56,707 nucleotides of DNA from Thomasclavelia sp. (GCA_028749475.1 JAQVWN010000012.1:1-56707), one strand, 5' to 3'; counted from the stretch's first letter, positions 28,215-37,803 are shown. The notes: a model not told the origin generated them from the sequence alone. Numbers and translations are program-made.

Positions 28215-29078
28215 ATGTATAACCTTAATCAATTAATTCAATTCGTTACAATTGTCGAAGAAGGAAATATGACTAAAGCTGCCGATAAACTATATATTTC
28301 TCAACCAGCTCTTTCCCGTTCCATGAGTAAGTTTGAAGAAGAACTAGAAGTAAATCTATTTGATCATTCTAAAAATAAAATAGTCTTAAATCAAAATGGT
28401 GAACTAGCCTATAAACTATCTAAAGATATTTTAAGTAAAGTTTATAAGATGAAAGATACTTTAATTAGTAATGATAAAGATCGTTTTGTATCGCATATTG
28501 GTAGTTGTGCTCCAGCACCTATTTGGGGGATTGAAAAGATCTTTAATAAAGTTTGTCCCACTCACCAATCTGATCATAAAATAATCAGCAGTTCTCATGA
28601 TTTAATTACTGGTTTATTGGATGATACCTATACCTTAATTGTCTTAAACCATCAAATAAATAATGAAGAACTAATAGGTTTTTCTTTCTTTAAAGAAAGT
28701 CTCTATTTATATGTCCCTAATGATTCTAAGTGGGCTTCTAAAAAGAGTTTAACTTTTAACGAGATTAATGGCAGCAGTATTATCTTATCTTCTAAAATCG
28801 GATTTTGGAGTGATTTATGTAAACTAAATTTACCAGATTCACATTTACTATATCAGGATGACGATAAGACGATTGATGAAATAGTTAAATCATCAACTCT
28901 TCCAACTTTTAGGACTAATGTTTCGATGTCGAGTTCTAGTAAAGAAGATTTAAATCGAATTGCAATTCCCATCACTGATAAAGAAGCGACAATGGAATTC
29001 TATATTTACTTTAAAAAGCAAAACAAAAATAAATATATTTTTATCAAAGATAAAATAAAAGAAATGAACTGGAATTAA
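28215..29078 (+). CDS. LysR-family transcriptional regulator (redox cluster 2)
   Basis: A winged HTH lies at residues 1-60 (LIQFVTIVEEGNMTKAADKL, YISQPALSRSMSKFEEEL), followed by a divergent effector domain. I place the start at 28215 (MYNLNQL), after TGGAGGT. A GTG at 28203 overlaps the RBS. An extended -10 TGCTATAAT (TATAAT at 28186-28191) lies upstream. Divergent to the aldo/keto reductase cluster, which it probably regulates. Confidence 0.85.
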   Translation: MYNLNQLIQFVTIVEEGNMTKAADKLYISQPALSRSMSKFEEELEVNLFDHSKNKIVLNQNGELAYKLSKDILSKVYKMKDTLISNDKDRFVSHIGSCAPAPIWGIEKIFNKVCPTHQSDHKIISSSHDLITGLLDDTYTLIVLNHQINNEELIGFSFFKESLYLYVPNDSKWASKKSLTFNEINGSSIILSSKIGFWSDLCKLNLPDSHLLYQDDDKTIDEIVKSSTLPTFRTNVSMSSSSKEDLNRIAIPITDKEATMEFYIYFKKQNKNKYIFIKDKIKEMNWN

Positions 29079-29097
29079 TAATCCTTATTTAAATAGT

Positions 29098-29126
29098 AAA
29101 AGCCTTAACATATTGTTAAGGCTTTT
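29098..29126. terminator. Bidirectional terminator
   Basis: The stem AAAAGCCTTAAC/GTTAAGGCTTTT with a 5-base loop lies between the convergent LysR and ABC-2 permease genes. Confidence 0.88.
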
Positions 29127-29145
29127 AAAAATATTTATTCAATCT

Positions 29146-29901
29146 TTAAATCAAATCTTTTTTATTTAAGAAATAATAACTAACTATACTTCCTACTACA
29201 ATTACTATTAGGGCACTAAGGCCACCAGTAATCCATTGCGAACTAAAGTTGATTCCTGCTTGACCATAAGCGTGCCACATAGAATAATCTAGGACATCAA
29301 ATGGTAAGAATCTTGAAACCATACTAAGTATTTCATTGGAAAAGAAGTTTACAACTACTATTGTCAGGATTGCAATATTATTTGATTTAGTAACAACTGC
29401 AATAGTTACGGCAAATATAATTGATCCAATCACAAATAATAAATTATATAGAAAATATAATGGTAAAGCTGAAAGTGTACCGATTGGAATATCAGCATTA
29501 TAAATGAATTTATATGCAAATAATGTTCCACCCATTGAAACAAGTATATAAATACAAGAAATGAGTGTAAATGCAATAACAATACTAAATCCAATAACAC
29601 TTCTATTTTTAACTGTACTAGCTATATTTTTAATAAAGCCTGTTGAAATCATTCTAGTAAAATAGATAGCAGCCATAATTCCCACAATAACTCCTAAAGT
29701 AGAGCTAGCAATATCGCTACCAAACATTGATTCTAGAGTTTCCACATTTAATGAACTAACAAAAGATTTTTTACTTACATCCATCATCATTTGAGCAAAG
29801 AAAGATGAAATAATTGGAATTATAAAGAATACTACTCCTATTACATAGACATATTTTCTTCTTACAAGAGTATTTAAGTGCATCTTTAATTGATTAAGCA
29901 T
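29146..29901 (-). CDS. ABC-2 type transporter permease
   Basis: 251 residues with six hydrophobic spans (YVIGVVFFIIPIISSFF, TLGVIVGIMAAIYFT, FSIVIAFTLISCIYILV, LYFLYNLLFVIGSIIFAV, IAILTIVVVNFFS, GGLSALIVIVVGSIVSYYF). It overlaps the ATPase gene by 8 bp. Likely the membrane part of a small drug, bacteriocin or lipid exporter. Substrate unknown. Confidence 0.82.
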   Translation of the reverse strand: MLNQLKMHLNTLVRRKYVYVIGVVFFIIPIISSFFAQMMMDVSKKSFVSSLNVETLESMFGSDIASSTLGVIVGIMAAIYFTRMISTGFIKNIASTVKNRSVIGFSIVIAFTLISCIYILVSMGGTLFAYKFIYNADIPIGTLSALPLYFLYNLLFVIGSIIFAVTIAVVTKSNNIAILTIVVVNFFSNEILSMVSRFLPFDVLDYSMWHAYGQAGINFSSQWITGGLSALIVIVVGSIVSYYFLNKKDLI

Positions 29902-30802
29902 ATGTAACTCCTCCCATCATCTTAACAAATACATCTTCACTATCTTCAGCTTGTTCAAATATTTCAACTACACCTATATTACTATTAACTAAAGTTTTAG
30001 TGATTTCAATCGTATCTATTTTTTTACTTTGAGTAACAAGTAAATATCCTTTACTTTCACTAATATTTTTATAGCCTAGATTTTCAATGATAGATTTTGC
30101 TTTTGAGTTATCATCTGTTTTAATCTTAATAACTTTTTCAGATAATTCATAAAGACCTTCGTTATCTAATTCTTTAACCATTTTTCCTGATTCAATAATT
30201 CCAAAACGATCAGCAACTTTTTCTAATTCTTCAAGAATATGACTTGAGAGAATAATTGTTTTTCCTTGTTTCTTTAAATTTAATAAGATATTTCTTATTT
30301 CAATAATACCTTGTGGATCCAATCCATTAATAGGTTCATCTAATAATAGTATTTCTGGATCATTAACCATTGCCATACCAAGTCCAAGTCTTTGTCTCAT
30401 TCCTAAAGAAAAAGCACCAGCGTGTTTGTTTCCAACACTACCTAATCCAACAATCTGTAAAACTCTTTTAGCTTCTTCTTCGGGATTTTTCATTCCACAA
30501 CTAATAGCTTTTAAAATAATATTTCTTTTAGCACTTAGTTTAGGATATATACCTGGTTCTTCAATTAAAACTCCAATATTACCAAATGTTTCACTTATTG
30601 GTTTACCATCAATTAGAATTTCGCCACTAGTAGGATATATCAAACTAGATAGCATTTTTAAGAATGTTGTTTTCCCTGCTCCATTTCTTCCAACGAAACC
30701 ATAAATTTCTCCTTTTGCCACATGGATACTTAAATCGTTACAAGCAACTTGAGCACCAAATTTTTTAGTGAGATTTTTGGTTTCAATCATGTATTGACTC
30801 AT
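29894..30802 (-). CDS. ABC-2 transporter ATP-binding protein
   Basis: 302 residues: Walker A GRNGAGKTT, signature SLGMRQRLGLGMAM, Walker B ILLLDEPINGLDP, switch His in LSSHILEE. The C-terminal 80 residues form the accessory domain seen in bacitracin- and lantibiotic-type exporters (BcrA group). Middle gene of a three-gene unit. Confidence 0.9.
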   Translation of the reverse strand: MSQYMIETKNLTKKFGAQVACNDLSIHVAKGEIYGFVGRNGAGKTTFLKMLSSLIYPTSGEILIDGKPISETFGNIGVLIEEPGIYPKLSAKRNIILKAISCGMKNPEEEAKRVLQIVGLGSVGNKHAGAFSLGMRQRLGLGMAMVNDPEILLLDEPINGLDPQGIIEIRNILLNLKKQGKTIILSSHILEELEKVADRFGIIESGKMVKELDNEGLYELSEKVIKIKTDDNSKAKSIIENLGYKNISESKGYLLVTQSKKIDTIEITKTLVNSNIGVVEIFEQAEDSEDVFVKMMGGVTYA

Positions 30803-30816
30803 TATTCTTCCCCCTC

Positions 30817-31002
30817 TTATAAAACAAAACGTTGAATTAGATTAATCACAAATGAAAATACCATTCCTGCAAGTGCAGAATACAAACAACATTTAGCAAC
30901 ATATTCATCTTGTTTACGTTTAACAAAATAAAGAATAATACCAACTAAAGCCATAATAAAACTAATAATCATTAAACCTATAGGTTTTTGTCTTTGTTCC
31001 AT
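30817..31002 (-). CDS. Small two-span membrane protein in ABC-2 operon
   Basis: 61 residues with two hydrophobic segments (IGLMIISFIMALVGIILYFV and LYSALAGMVFSFVINLI) joined by a charged KRKQDEY loop. RBS AAGGAG; 14 bp upstream of the ATPase gene. Possibly an accessory or immunity-type subunit of the exporter. No family recognised beyond small zinc-ribbon-less membrane proteins that commonly precede such ATPases. Confidence 0.7.
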   Translation of the reverse strand: MEQRQKPIGLMIISFIMALVGIILYFVKRKQDEYVAKCCLYSALAGMVFSFVINLIQRFVL

Positions 31003-31415
31003 ATTTTTTCTCCTTTTTACAATTCCCTGTCTAATATTAAATGATATAGGATTTAATATTATGATATAAATTGTCCTTTTTTATATTATCGCAAATATGT
31101 GATAATTATTAAAGTTATATTGTTTATAATCATAATCAAAAAAACATAAATAATATAACTTTCAAGTAATATATTTTGCTTCATCTTATTGGTTAGATGT
31201 GCATCCTAGAACAAGAATAATTAACATCCAAACATCAATAATATTGAGCTCCAAAGTAGCGAAAAGGATGAGTTTGAACCCATCCTTTTCTTTTATCTTA
31301 TCCATGCTAGTACTCGACCATACTTACGCTATATATTTAATTTTAAACAATCTATTAAAATATTATTAGATGATTTAAAAGAGAAAACTAACAATAACTC
31401 GCATAGCAGTTGCCT
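31003..31415. other. Intergenic stretch without a recognised gene
   Basis: 413 bases, very AT-rich. It holds the promoter of the ABC-2 operon on its left, an imperfect repeat AGTTATATT/AATATAACT (about 31113-31160), and a plus-strand hairpin with T-rich tail at 31262-31295. No convincing coding frame is seen. Confidence 0.5.
31262..31295 (+). terminator. Orphan plus-strand terminator hairpin
   Basis: AAAAGGATG/CATCCTTTT with a 10-base loop followed by CTTTTAT. No coding gene on the plus strand leads into it, so it may end a small RNA or be a relic. Confidence 0.45.
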
Positions 31416-32132
31416 TTAAATATCATAATATTCTTTCATGATATCTTCATTCCACTTATCCCCAGCATCCACATTTGCACTTAAGAAAACAGGAACAACT
31501 AAATTTCTTTTATGCATTTCAGTCGCTATCATCATTGATAATGTTTGTGCCATATACATTCCGATTATGCTTGAACTAGCCCCCATCTTTCCCTTAACAC
31601 CTTCAAGTTCCATCATAGCATCTCCAACACAACCACAATTATCGATAACATAATCACATACCTCAAATAATCTTTTTCCACTTACATGTCTGCTTGTGAC
31701 ACCTTTACTGTGTTGCAAATTCGTGAAGGCAATTGTTTTTACACCGATACTTTTTAAAACAATTGCCATTTCTATAGGAAGAGAATTTCTTCCTGAATTA
31801 GAAGAAATCATTACAATATCCCCTTTTTTAATTTTATACTGGCTAACAATGACATTAGCATATGCAGCAATTCTTTCAATTTGAGTTGATTTTAACGGAT
31901 GTTCACCAAGAGTCAATTCCATAGGAGCAATTAATGAAATACACGCTAATCCTCCAGCTCTTGCATAGAATTCTTCACCAACCATATGTGAGTGGCCAGT
32001 TCCTACAGCATAGAATTTTCCCCCATCTTGTATTTGATCAACAATTACTTTTGCAACCTCGTTTAAAGTATTTTCTTGAGTTTCATCAAACTTTTCTATC
32101 AACTCAATAATCTTGTTTTTGAATTGTTCCAT
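31416..32132 (-). CDS. SIS-domain protein, UPF0309-like
   Basis: 238 residues forming a single SIS (phosphosugar-binding) domain: YAVGTGHSHMVGEEFYARAGG, MISSNSGRNSLPIEMA and a C-terminal HKRNLVVPVFLSANVDAGD. The pattern fits UPF0309 proteins, which are thought to act on phosphorylated amino sugars. It follows the alpha-galactosidase gene but behind a terminator, so it is probably its own unit. RBS GGAGG-like. Confidence 0.82.
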   Translation of the reverse strand: MEQFKNKIIELIEKFDETQENTLNEVAKVIVDQIQDGGKFYAVGTGHSHMVGEEFYARAGGLACISLIAPMELTLGEHPLKSTQIERIAAYANVIVSQYKIKKGDIVMISSNSGRNSLPIEMAIVLKSIGVKTIAFTNLQHSKGVTSRHVSGKRLFEVCDYVIDNCGCVGDAMMELEGVKGKMGASSSIIGMYMAQTLSMMIATEMHKRNLVVPVFLSANVDAGDKWNEDIMKEYYDI

Positions 32133-32293
32133 TTTCTATTCCTCCTTTAAGACAAAAGTCGCTTTGCCACCTTCATTTAACACTATACCCTAACGTTATA
32201 ACTCAATACTAATTATAATTTATTTGAAGATATGTTGCTATATTTCAAATCAAATAAAAGTATTAAAAATCATTTGGAATATTAACTAATAAA

Positions 32294-32317
32294 AAAGAAA
32301 CGATTTTTCGTTTCTTT
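32294..32317 (-). terminator. Terminator of the alpha-galactosidase operon
   Basis: The stem AAAGAAACGA/TCGTTTCTTT with a TTTT loop overlaps the stop codon and is followed on the minus strand by TTTTT. Confidence 0.82.
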
Positions 32318-34538
32318 ATTGTTTAACTAAATGATAAATAACAGATTGGAAGTCGCCTTTGATTTGACATTCTTCTTCATTAACACCATTTAATATTTCT
32401 GGTTTTTTTAAGCCAACATTCTTTAATAATGATCCACTAATTATTATGTCATCATCAATTATTTTATATTGTTTAGATTCTTCAACAAAATCTAGTTTAA
32501 TATAATCTATAGGCTTAGTATCTAATGTAGCTAATACTTTGTAATAACCAACATAAATATTTTTTTTATCTTTACTTTCCAAGGCCCAAATATACTCATT
32601 ATTACCGCTATCACTAAGATGAAAGAATGTCCCACTGTTAATAATATTTTGGATCTTTCGATAATTAGTTATTTGATCTCTAATTTGATTTTTTTGTTTT
32701 AAATCACATTTAGTTACATCTAATTCGTAACCTAAGTTACCAAACATCGCAACATTTCCTCTAAAAGTCATAGAAGTAATTCTATCTATTTGATGGTTAG
32801 GGACACTTGAAACATGATTAGACATTGTACTGATAGGATAACCCAAACTTGTTCCATATTGAATTCTAAGTCTTTCTACTCCATCAGTATTATCACTTAC
32901 CCATATTTGGGGAGAATAATACAAAATTCCTAAATCATATCTTCCTCCTCCACTAGCACATCCTTCAATTAGTATTTTAGGATATTTATTCAAGATCATT
33001 TGATATAGTTTATATACTCCTAAAATATATCTATGGAAGAATTCTTTTTGATTTATTGAATTATCATTCAAATAATTAGAATATGCCTCTGTAATATTCC
33101 TATTCATATCCCATTTAATATATTCTAATTTAGTTTCTTGAATTATCTTGTCAATTTGATTAAAGATATCATTTACTACTTCAGGGTTTGCAAAATCTAG
33201 CACTAATTGACCCCTACCATATGAATAATGACCTTTAGGTGGTCTCACAACCCAATCCGGATGGTCCTTATATAACCTAGAATCCTCGTTAATCATTTCT
33301 GGTTCAAACCAAATTCCTAAAGTCATTCCTAAATTATGAATATCTTGACTAAATCGCTTAATTCCATTTTTAAATTTATCATGAGAAGGATACCAATCAT
33401 CTAGACAACAGCGATCATTATCTCTTGATGCAAACCAGCCATCATCAACTACAAAACAGTCCATTCCTAATTCTTGACCACTTTTTGCAAGATTCAATAA
33501 TTTATCACTATCAAAATCATAATAATAACTCTCCCAACAATTCAAAACAATTGGTCTTTTCTTATTAAGCCAATAAGGGTTAATAATAGTTTGATTAATA
33601 AATGTTCCATTAACTCTTGAAATGCCAGCTAATCCTTCATCACTATAAGCAAGAACTGCTTCTGGTGTATAGAAGCTTTCTTTGGAAGCTAAATCCCATT
33701 CAAATTGATTTGGATGAATACCAGTCATTAGCCTGGTCATATTCCATTCATCAACATCAACTTGCACGATAAAATTACCCGAATAAATAAGATTAGTACT
33801 ATAAACATCTCCAACATTTAAAGACGCATCTAGTGACTTCAAAGCTACAAAAGGATTATGTTGATGACTCGAAGCTCCTCGAAGACTTCCTATCGATGTA
33901 GTCCCCTTTTCAAGTACCCTAGATTCCACTTTTCTTTCATTAGCCCATTGACCTGATAGTTGGATAAATTCATAGTTATCATCATTTAAATTTAGTATTC
34001 CACTCATAGCCTGTTCAATAGTTATTTCATCACTAGATTTATTAGTTATTATATTAGAGCGAACAATGGCGTTTATATCTGGGAAGATTGAATAGTTCAC
34101 TTTAACTTCGATATTTTGAATATCATCAAATAATGTAATAATCAAAGTCTCTTGATTAGTTATTCTAGTTTGAGGTAAATCAGGAATTACTTCTTTTCCT
34201 TTTATTATTTTATATTTTTTAAAGACTAAATGTAGATAACAATCTTGATTTTTCGTTTTTATTTCTAAAGCTCCAGTTTTATAGTCCGTAGTTCCATAAA
34301 CTGGATACTCTTGCTTAGTATCACTCAAAGATAACTTACTATTATCTTTATAATATTTAACTGTTCCCGCAGATTTAGAATTTCTTTTGATTAGATAATA
34401 ACAATCATTAATGGTTAAATTATTAATTCTTTTTCCAAAATAAACATGTTCTAGTTCCCCATTATCAAGAATATGAATTAAATAACTTATTTGATTATTA
34501 TATAGATGGAAAAACTGTTTATCAATTACTTCTATCAT
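32316..34538 (-). CDS. Alpha-galactosidase, glycoside hydrolase family 36
   Basis: 740 residues. After an N-terminal beta-sandwich (to about 330) comes the barrel with NCWESYYYDFDSDKLLNLA, MDCFVVDDGWF, the nucleophile region EYIKWDMNRN (Asp) and the acid/base region SPQIWVSDNTD. LIEGCASGGGRYDLGILYY is the GH36 signature. It lacks a signal peptide, so it acts inside the cell on alpha-galactosides (melibiose or raffinose type). Cotranscribed with a PTS EIIC and a DUF3284-like gene. Confidence 0.93.
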   Translation of the reverse strand: MIEVIDKQFFHLYNNQISYLIHILDNGELEHVYFGKRINNLTINDCYYLIKRNSKSAGTVKYYKDNSKLSLSDTKQEYPVYGTTDYKTGALEIKTKNQDCYLHLVFKKYKIIKGKEVIPDLPQTRITNQETLIITLFDDIQNIEVKVNYSIFPDINAIVRSNIITNKSSDEITIEQAMSGILNLNDDNYEFIQLSGQWANERKVESRVLEKGTTSIGSLRGASSHQHNPFVALKSLDASLNVGDVYSTNLIYSGNFIVQVDVDEWNMTRLMTGIHPNQFEWDLASKESFYTPEAVLAYSDEGLAGISRVNGTFINQTIINPYWLNKKRPIVLNCWESYYYDFDSDKLLNLAKSGQELGMDCFVVDDGWFASRDNDRCCLDDWYPSHDKFKNGIKRFSQDIHNLGMTLGIWFEPEMINEDSRLYKDHPDWVVRPPKGHYSYGRGQLVLDFANPEVVNDIFNQIDKIIQETKLEYIKWDMNRNITEAYSNYLNDNSINQKEFFHRYILGVYKLYQMILNKYPKILIEGCASGGGRYDLGILYYSPQIWVSDNTDGVERLRIQYGTSLGYPISTMSNHVSSVPNHQIDRITSMTFRGNVAMFGNLGYELDVTKCDLKQKNQIRDQITNYRKIQNIINSGTFFHLSDSGNNEYIWALESKDKKNIYVGYYKVLATLDTKPIDYIKLDFVEESKQYKIIDDDIIISGSLLKNVGLKKPEILNGVNEEECQIKGDFQSVIYHLVKQ

Positions 34539-34539
34539 A

Positions 34540-34998
34540 CTACACTCCCTGTATCATTAGCTTCGTTTGATCTTCAATAAAGTTCATTCTCTTTTTCATT
34601 TTATGTTTAAACATGAATCGATAAACAATTGTAATTAAAGAAAAATTAAGGCTTTCTCTCTTTTTATTAAATATATTTTGTTCTTGATAAGTAACTAAAG
34701 TATATCCATCATTTTCTTCAAAAGAGAACGTTTGTATGATGATATTCTTTCCATAAAAACATTTTAATTCTAGTAATTGATTTTTTTCTAGTTTCGTTAC
34801 TTTAATACTTCCTTCAATATTTTCACGAGTGGTTTTTGTATAAAAACTTTTTTTAATTTTTAATCCCACTTCTAGTTCCTTAACCTTAGAATCATAGAAC
34901 TGAAAATACTTTAATTGTTGGTTAATAACTGTTTGAAATACATCTTCAATTTTACATTCTAGACTTTTACTGTATTTCAAACTGTTTATTTTAGCCAT
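34540..34998 (-). CDS. DUF3284-like protein in the galactoside PTS operon
   Basis: About 152 residues from MAKINSLKY; a longer frame to 35043 lies inside the EIIC gene and has no RBS. The start at 34998 follows GGAGAGGAAG and overlaps the EIIC stop by 8 bp. It has no membrane span; it is a mixed alpha/beta protein ending in a basic helix. DUF3284 proteins are regularly found beside lactose/cellobiose-type PTS genes, and this one fits by position and look. Function unknown. Confidence 0.65.
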   Translation of the reverse strand: MAKINSLKYSKSLECKIEDVFQTVINQQLKYFQFYDSKVKELEVGLKIKKSFYTKTTRENIEGSIKVTKLEKNQLLELKCFYGKNIIIQTFSFEENDGYTLVTYQEQNIFNKKRESLNFSLITIVYRFMFKHKMKKRMNFIEDQTKLMIQGV

Positions 34999-36310
34999 TA
35001 GTATATTCTTCCTCTCCATTATCCATAGATAATTCTTCATCACTTTCTTGTTCTTCTTTTAGATATACCTTATCAATTGCTTTCATAAATGGGAACCAAA
35101 TTCCTATACTTACCGCTAAATTAGCTAATTGTAAGATTCCTCCAGCTATACTTCCTGTCCCAATCCAACCTGATAAGAATACTGGTGTTGTCCAAACAAC
35201 TGTTACTCCTATTGGACGTGGAACAAATCCAAAATAAATTGCATAATACGAAATTAGTACTGTTACTACTGGTGCAACAATCCATGGAATTAAAACCATC
35301 GGATTTAATACGATTGGTAATCCAAATGTAATTGGTTCTGAGATATTAAAGAATGCTGGCGCAACAACCATTTTCATTGTCTTTTTAAGACGAACCGAAC
35401 GAGCTAAGAACAAAGCAACTATAATAATTCCTAATGTCATTCCATTACCACCAAGAATTGGGAAAATACCCATAAATGTAGAACAAATAATATGAGGAAT
35501 AGGTTTACCAGCAGCATAAGCAGCATAGTTCTCTAAATTCAATGTTTGTAAAATTGGTTCTGTAATAGTTCCAACAATTATTTGACCATGAACCCCAAAC
35601 CACCAAAATGCTTGAGCCATTATGACAGCAATAATAGTTGCTGGTAAAGTTGCCCCTAAGTTAACCAATGGTCTTTGTAATAGTTTAAATAACCAATCAA
35701 AAGCATTACCATAAGAAGTAAACGTGAAAGCATAACGAATAGCATTAAAAACAATTAAAGTGGCTGATCCTGGGATAATTGCTACAAAAGATTTAGAAAT
35801 TCCACTAGGGACTTGTTTTGGCATTTTAATAGTAATATTTTTATTTTCCAACCATCCAAATATAGAAGTAGAAAGAATACCGGTAATAATAGCAATAAAC
35901 ATTCCTTGTGACCCTAATTTAGCCAAAGGAATAAAAGTTCCATTATCATTAGAAGTAAAAGGTAATAACATCAAAAAGCATGATAAAGAAACTACCCCTG
36001 CAAATAATTGATTACATTTCTTTTTACCAGCTAAATGATATGCAACCCCAAAAGCAACAAACAATGATGATACTGACATTGTTGCATTACCAACGGGACC
36101 TAAAAAATCATTTAAAAAGGTTAAAACTCCCTTTGGAATAAGACCATCAAAACCAAATGTTTGTGGTAAATATTGAATAATCATTGCAATAGATGCAAAC
36201 ATTGTAGCTGGAAAAGCAGCCATGAATCCATCCCTTAAACTAACTAGATATTTATTGTCTGAAATTGCTGTAGCGACAGGCAACATTTTATCCATAATTC
36301 TATCAAACAT
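34991..36310 (-). CDS. PTS transporter EIIC, lactose/cellobiose family
   Basis: 439 residues with about ten hydrophobic spans. CelB-like features are SLRDGFMAAFPATMFASI near the N-terminus, FWWFGVHGQIIVG and SEPITFGLPIVLNP (the SEP..FGLP motif near the sugar site). No EIIA or EIIB domain is attached or encoded nearby, so it must borrow these subunits from elsewhere. With the GH36 enzyme it suggests uptake of an alpha-galactoside. Confidence 0.9.
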   Translation of the reverse strand: MFDRIMDKMLPVATAISDNKYLVSLRDGFMAAFPATMFASIAMIIQYLPQTFGFDGLIPKGVLTFLNDFLGPVGNATMSVSSLFVAFGVAYHLAGKKKCNQLFAGVVSLSCFLMLLPFTSNDNGTFIPLAKLGSQGMFIAIITGILSTSIFGWLENKNITIKMPKQVPSGISKSFVAIIPGSATLIVFNAIRYAFTFTSYGNAFDWLFKLLQRPLVNLGATLPATIIAVIMAQAFWWFGVHGQIIVGTITEPILQTLNLENYAAYAAGKPIPHIICSTFMGIFPILGGNGMTLGIIIVALFLARSVRLKKTMKMVVAPAFFNISEPITFGLPIVLNPMVLIPWIVAPVVTVLISYYAIYFGFVPRPIGVTVVWTTPVFLSGWIGTGSIAGGILQLANLAVSIGIWFPFMKAIDKVYLKEEQESDEELSMDNGEEEYTNG

Positions 36311-36436
36311 ATTTTCTCCTCTTTTCTTTTTTAAATAAGATTATCGATAACTTACCCTATTATCATAGTAAATAACTGTCTCGACAGAAATTACATTTTG
36401 TGATAAAATTATGGAGAAATGTGACATAGGTATAAT

Positions 36437-37264
36437 ATGAAAATAACAAACTACTCAAATGATTTTTATACAAACATAGATATTATGGTTTATAATAATG
36501 GTTACGAAGAATGCGAGCCTAATCACTTCTATGGGCCCACCCTTAGAAAGAGTTATATGATTCACTATGTTAGCTCTGGCAAGGGGATATTCAAAGTTGA
36601 TAATAATATATATCACTTAAAAAAGGGTGATGCTTTTTTAATTAAACCAGGACAATTAATCTATTATCAAGCTGATCATGATGATCCTTGGAGTTATGGA
36701 TGGATTGGTATGTTAGGTATCAAAGTTGATTACTATCTTAAGCAAACTGCCTTTGAATCTTCTCCTGTCATTCACTACGACAAGGATGATCAACTGACAT
36801 TACTATATATAAAAATGGAAAATGCATATCGCTCATTAGGTGATTGTCGAGAGCTATTAATAAATAGTGTATTATATGAATTATTGCATTTTTTAACCAA
36901 TAACTTCCCTAATAATCAAATAGATAACCAAAAACACGGAAAGCGGTATATTCAAGAAATAGTCTCTTATGTAACTACCAATATTCAAGAAAAAGTAAGA
37001 GTCGACGAAATAGCCAATTTATTTGGATTAGATAGAAGTTATCTAACAAGATTATTTAAGCAAGAAGTAGGAATGAGCCTTAAAAACTATATACTTTCAA
37101 CTAAATTAGATGAGGCAAAAAACTTACTTAGTAATACTGAATTACCAATTAATGTTATTAGTCGATCAATTGGAATTGATGATCCTTTATACTTTTCAAG
37201 AATATTTAAAGAAAAAGAGAAGATGAGTGCTAAAGAATATAGAAACAATAACTCTAATAAATAA
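36437..37264 (+). CDS. AraC-family regulator of the alpha-galactoside operon
   Basis: 275 residues: an N-terminal cupin sensor (SYMIHYVSSGKGIFKVD, KKGDAFLIKPGQ) and a C-terminal pair of AraC helix-turn-helix motifs (VDEIANLFGLDRSYLTRLFK and INVISRSIGIDDPLYFSRIF). It resembles MsmR/RafR-type activators. It is divergent from the EIIC gene. TATAAT (36431-36436) directly abuts the ATG and the SD is weak (AGG), so the main start of transcription may be upstream or the message short-leadered. Confidence 0.85.
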   Translation: MKITNYSNDFYTNIDIMVYNNGYEECEPNHFYGPTLRKSYMIHYVSSGKGIFKVDNNIYHLKKGDAFLIKPGQLIYYQADHDDPWSYGWIGMLGIKVDYYLKQTAFESSPVIHYDKDDQLTLLYIKMENAYRSLGDCRELLINSVLYELLHFLTNNFPNNQIDNQKHGKRYIQEIVSYVTTNIQEKVRVDEIANLFGLDRSYLTRLFKQEVGMSLKNYILSTKLDEAKNLLSNTELPINVISRSIGIDDPLYFSRIFKEKEKMSAKEYRNNNSNK

Positions 37265-37321
37265 TAATTAGGTACTTTATTTAAAAACACTAATAATCTT
37301 TTTAAAATAAAAAACATATAT

Positions 37322-37348
37322 AAAAGTCCTTGAGATTCAAGGACTTTT
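37322..37348. terminator. Bidirectional terminator (likely the original tRNA-operon terminator)
   Basis: The stem AAAAGTCCTTGA/TCAAGGACTTTT with a 3-base loop ends the AraC gene. Its minus-strand side is where the tRNA-Leu operon would have ended before the element inserted. It closely resembles the hairpin at 45423-45448. Confidence 0.8.
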
Positions 37349-37356
37349 ATGTTCTT

Positions 37357-37372
37357 TGGTGCTGGTAACAGG
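37357..37372. repeat. Candidate attL: copy of the tRNA-Leu 3' end
   Basis: TGGTGCTGGTAACAGG matches 15 of 16 bases of the tRNA-Leu 3' end at 45456-45471, in the same orientation. Similarity continues leftward through the adjacent hairpin but stops on the right. Confidence 0.6.
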
Positions 37373-37499
37373 TTTTGTTTTATGTTTTTATTAATCTTGA
37401 TATATTCTTAAAACCATGATAATCCGTTGTTTTATCCAATATAAGGCAACAACTTATGACACATAAATATAATATTTTTTCAATTTTCTCCCACAAATT

Positions 37500-37638
37500 T
37501 TACTTATTGTTTGCCTTATCTATAGTCTGTTGCATTGCTTCTCGTAGCACCTGAGTTTGTAAAATTCCTAGCTTTTATACATGATGCTTTGGACTCATCA
37601 ACAAACTCTTTTTTATATTGTTCAAATACCTTACCAGT
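37500..37638 (-). pseudogene. Decayed gene remnant
   Basis: Minus-strand frames give TGKVFEQYKKEFVDESKAS and then, after a frameshift near 37575, KLGILQTQVLREAMQQTIDK with a stop at 37500-37502. They read like one protein C-terminus of about 45 residues; a stop precedes it. I do not recognise the family. It lies just inside the left end of the element. Confidence 0.4.
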
Positions 37639-37767
37639 TTAGTTTGTTGATAGTTTATATTAAATTTATTACTTTTTTAACAATAAAATTGGATTAATGT
37701 TAATAGCAAATACTAATAAATAATATATTGATTATTATTAATTTAAAAGATTTACAATAAGATAAAA

Positions 37768-37803
37768 AAGGATTGATTCCTATCTATACAGAAATCAATC
37801 CTT
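37768..37803 (-). terminator. Terminator of the PTS/metallo-hydrolase operon
   Basis: The stem AAGGATTGATT/AATCAATCCTT with a 14-base loop lies about 80 bp past the hydrolase stop and is followed on the minus strand by TTTTTT. The rest of 37373-37883 is AT-rich and without intact genes. Confidence 0.75.
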
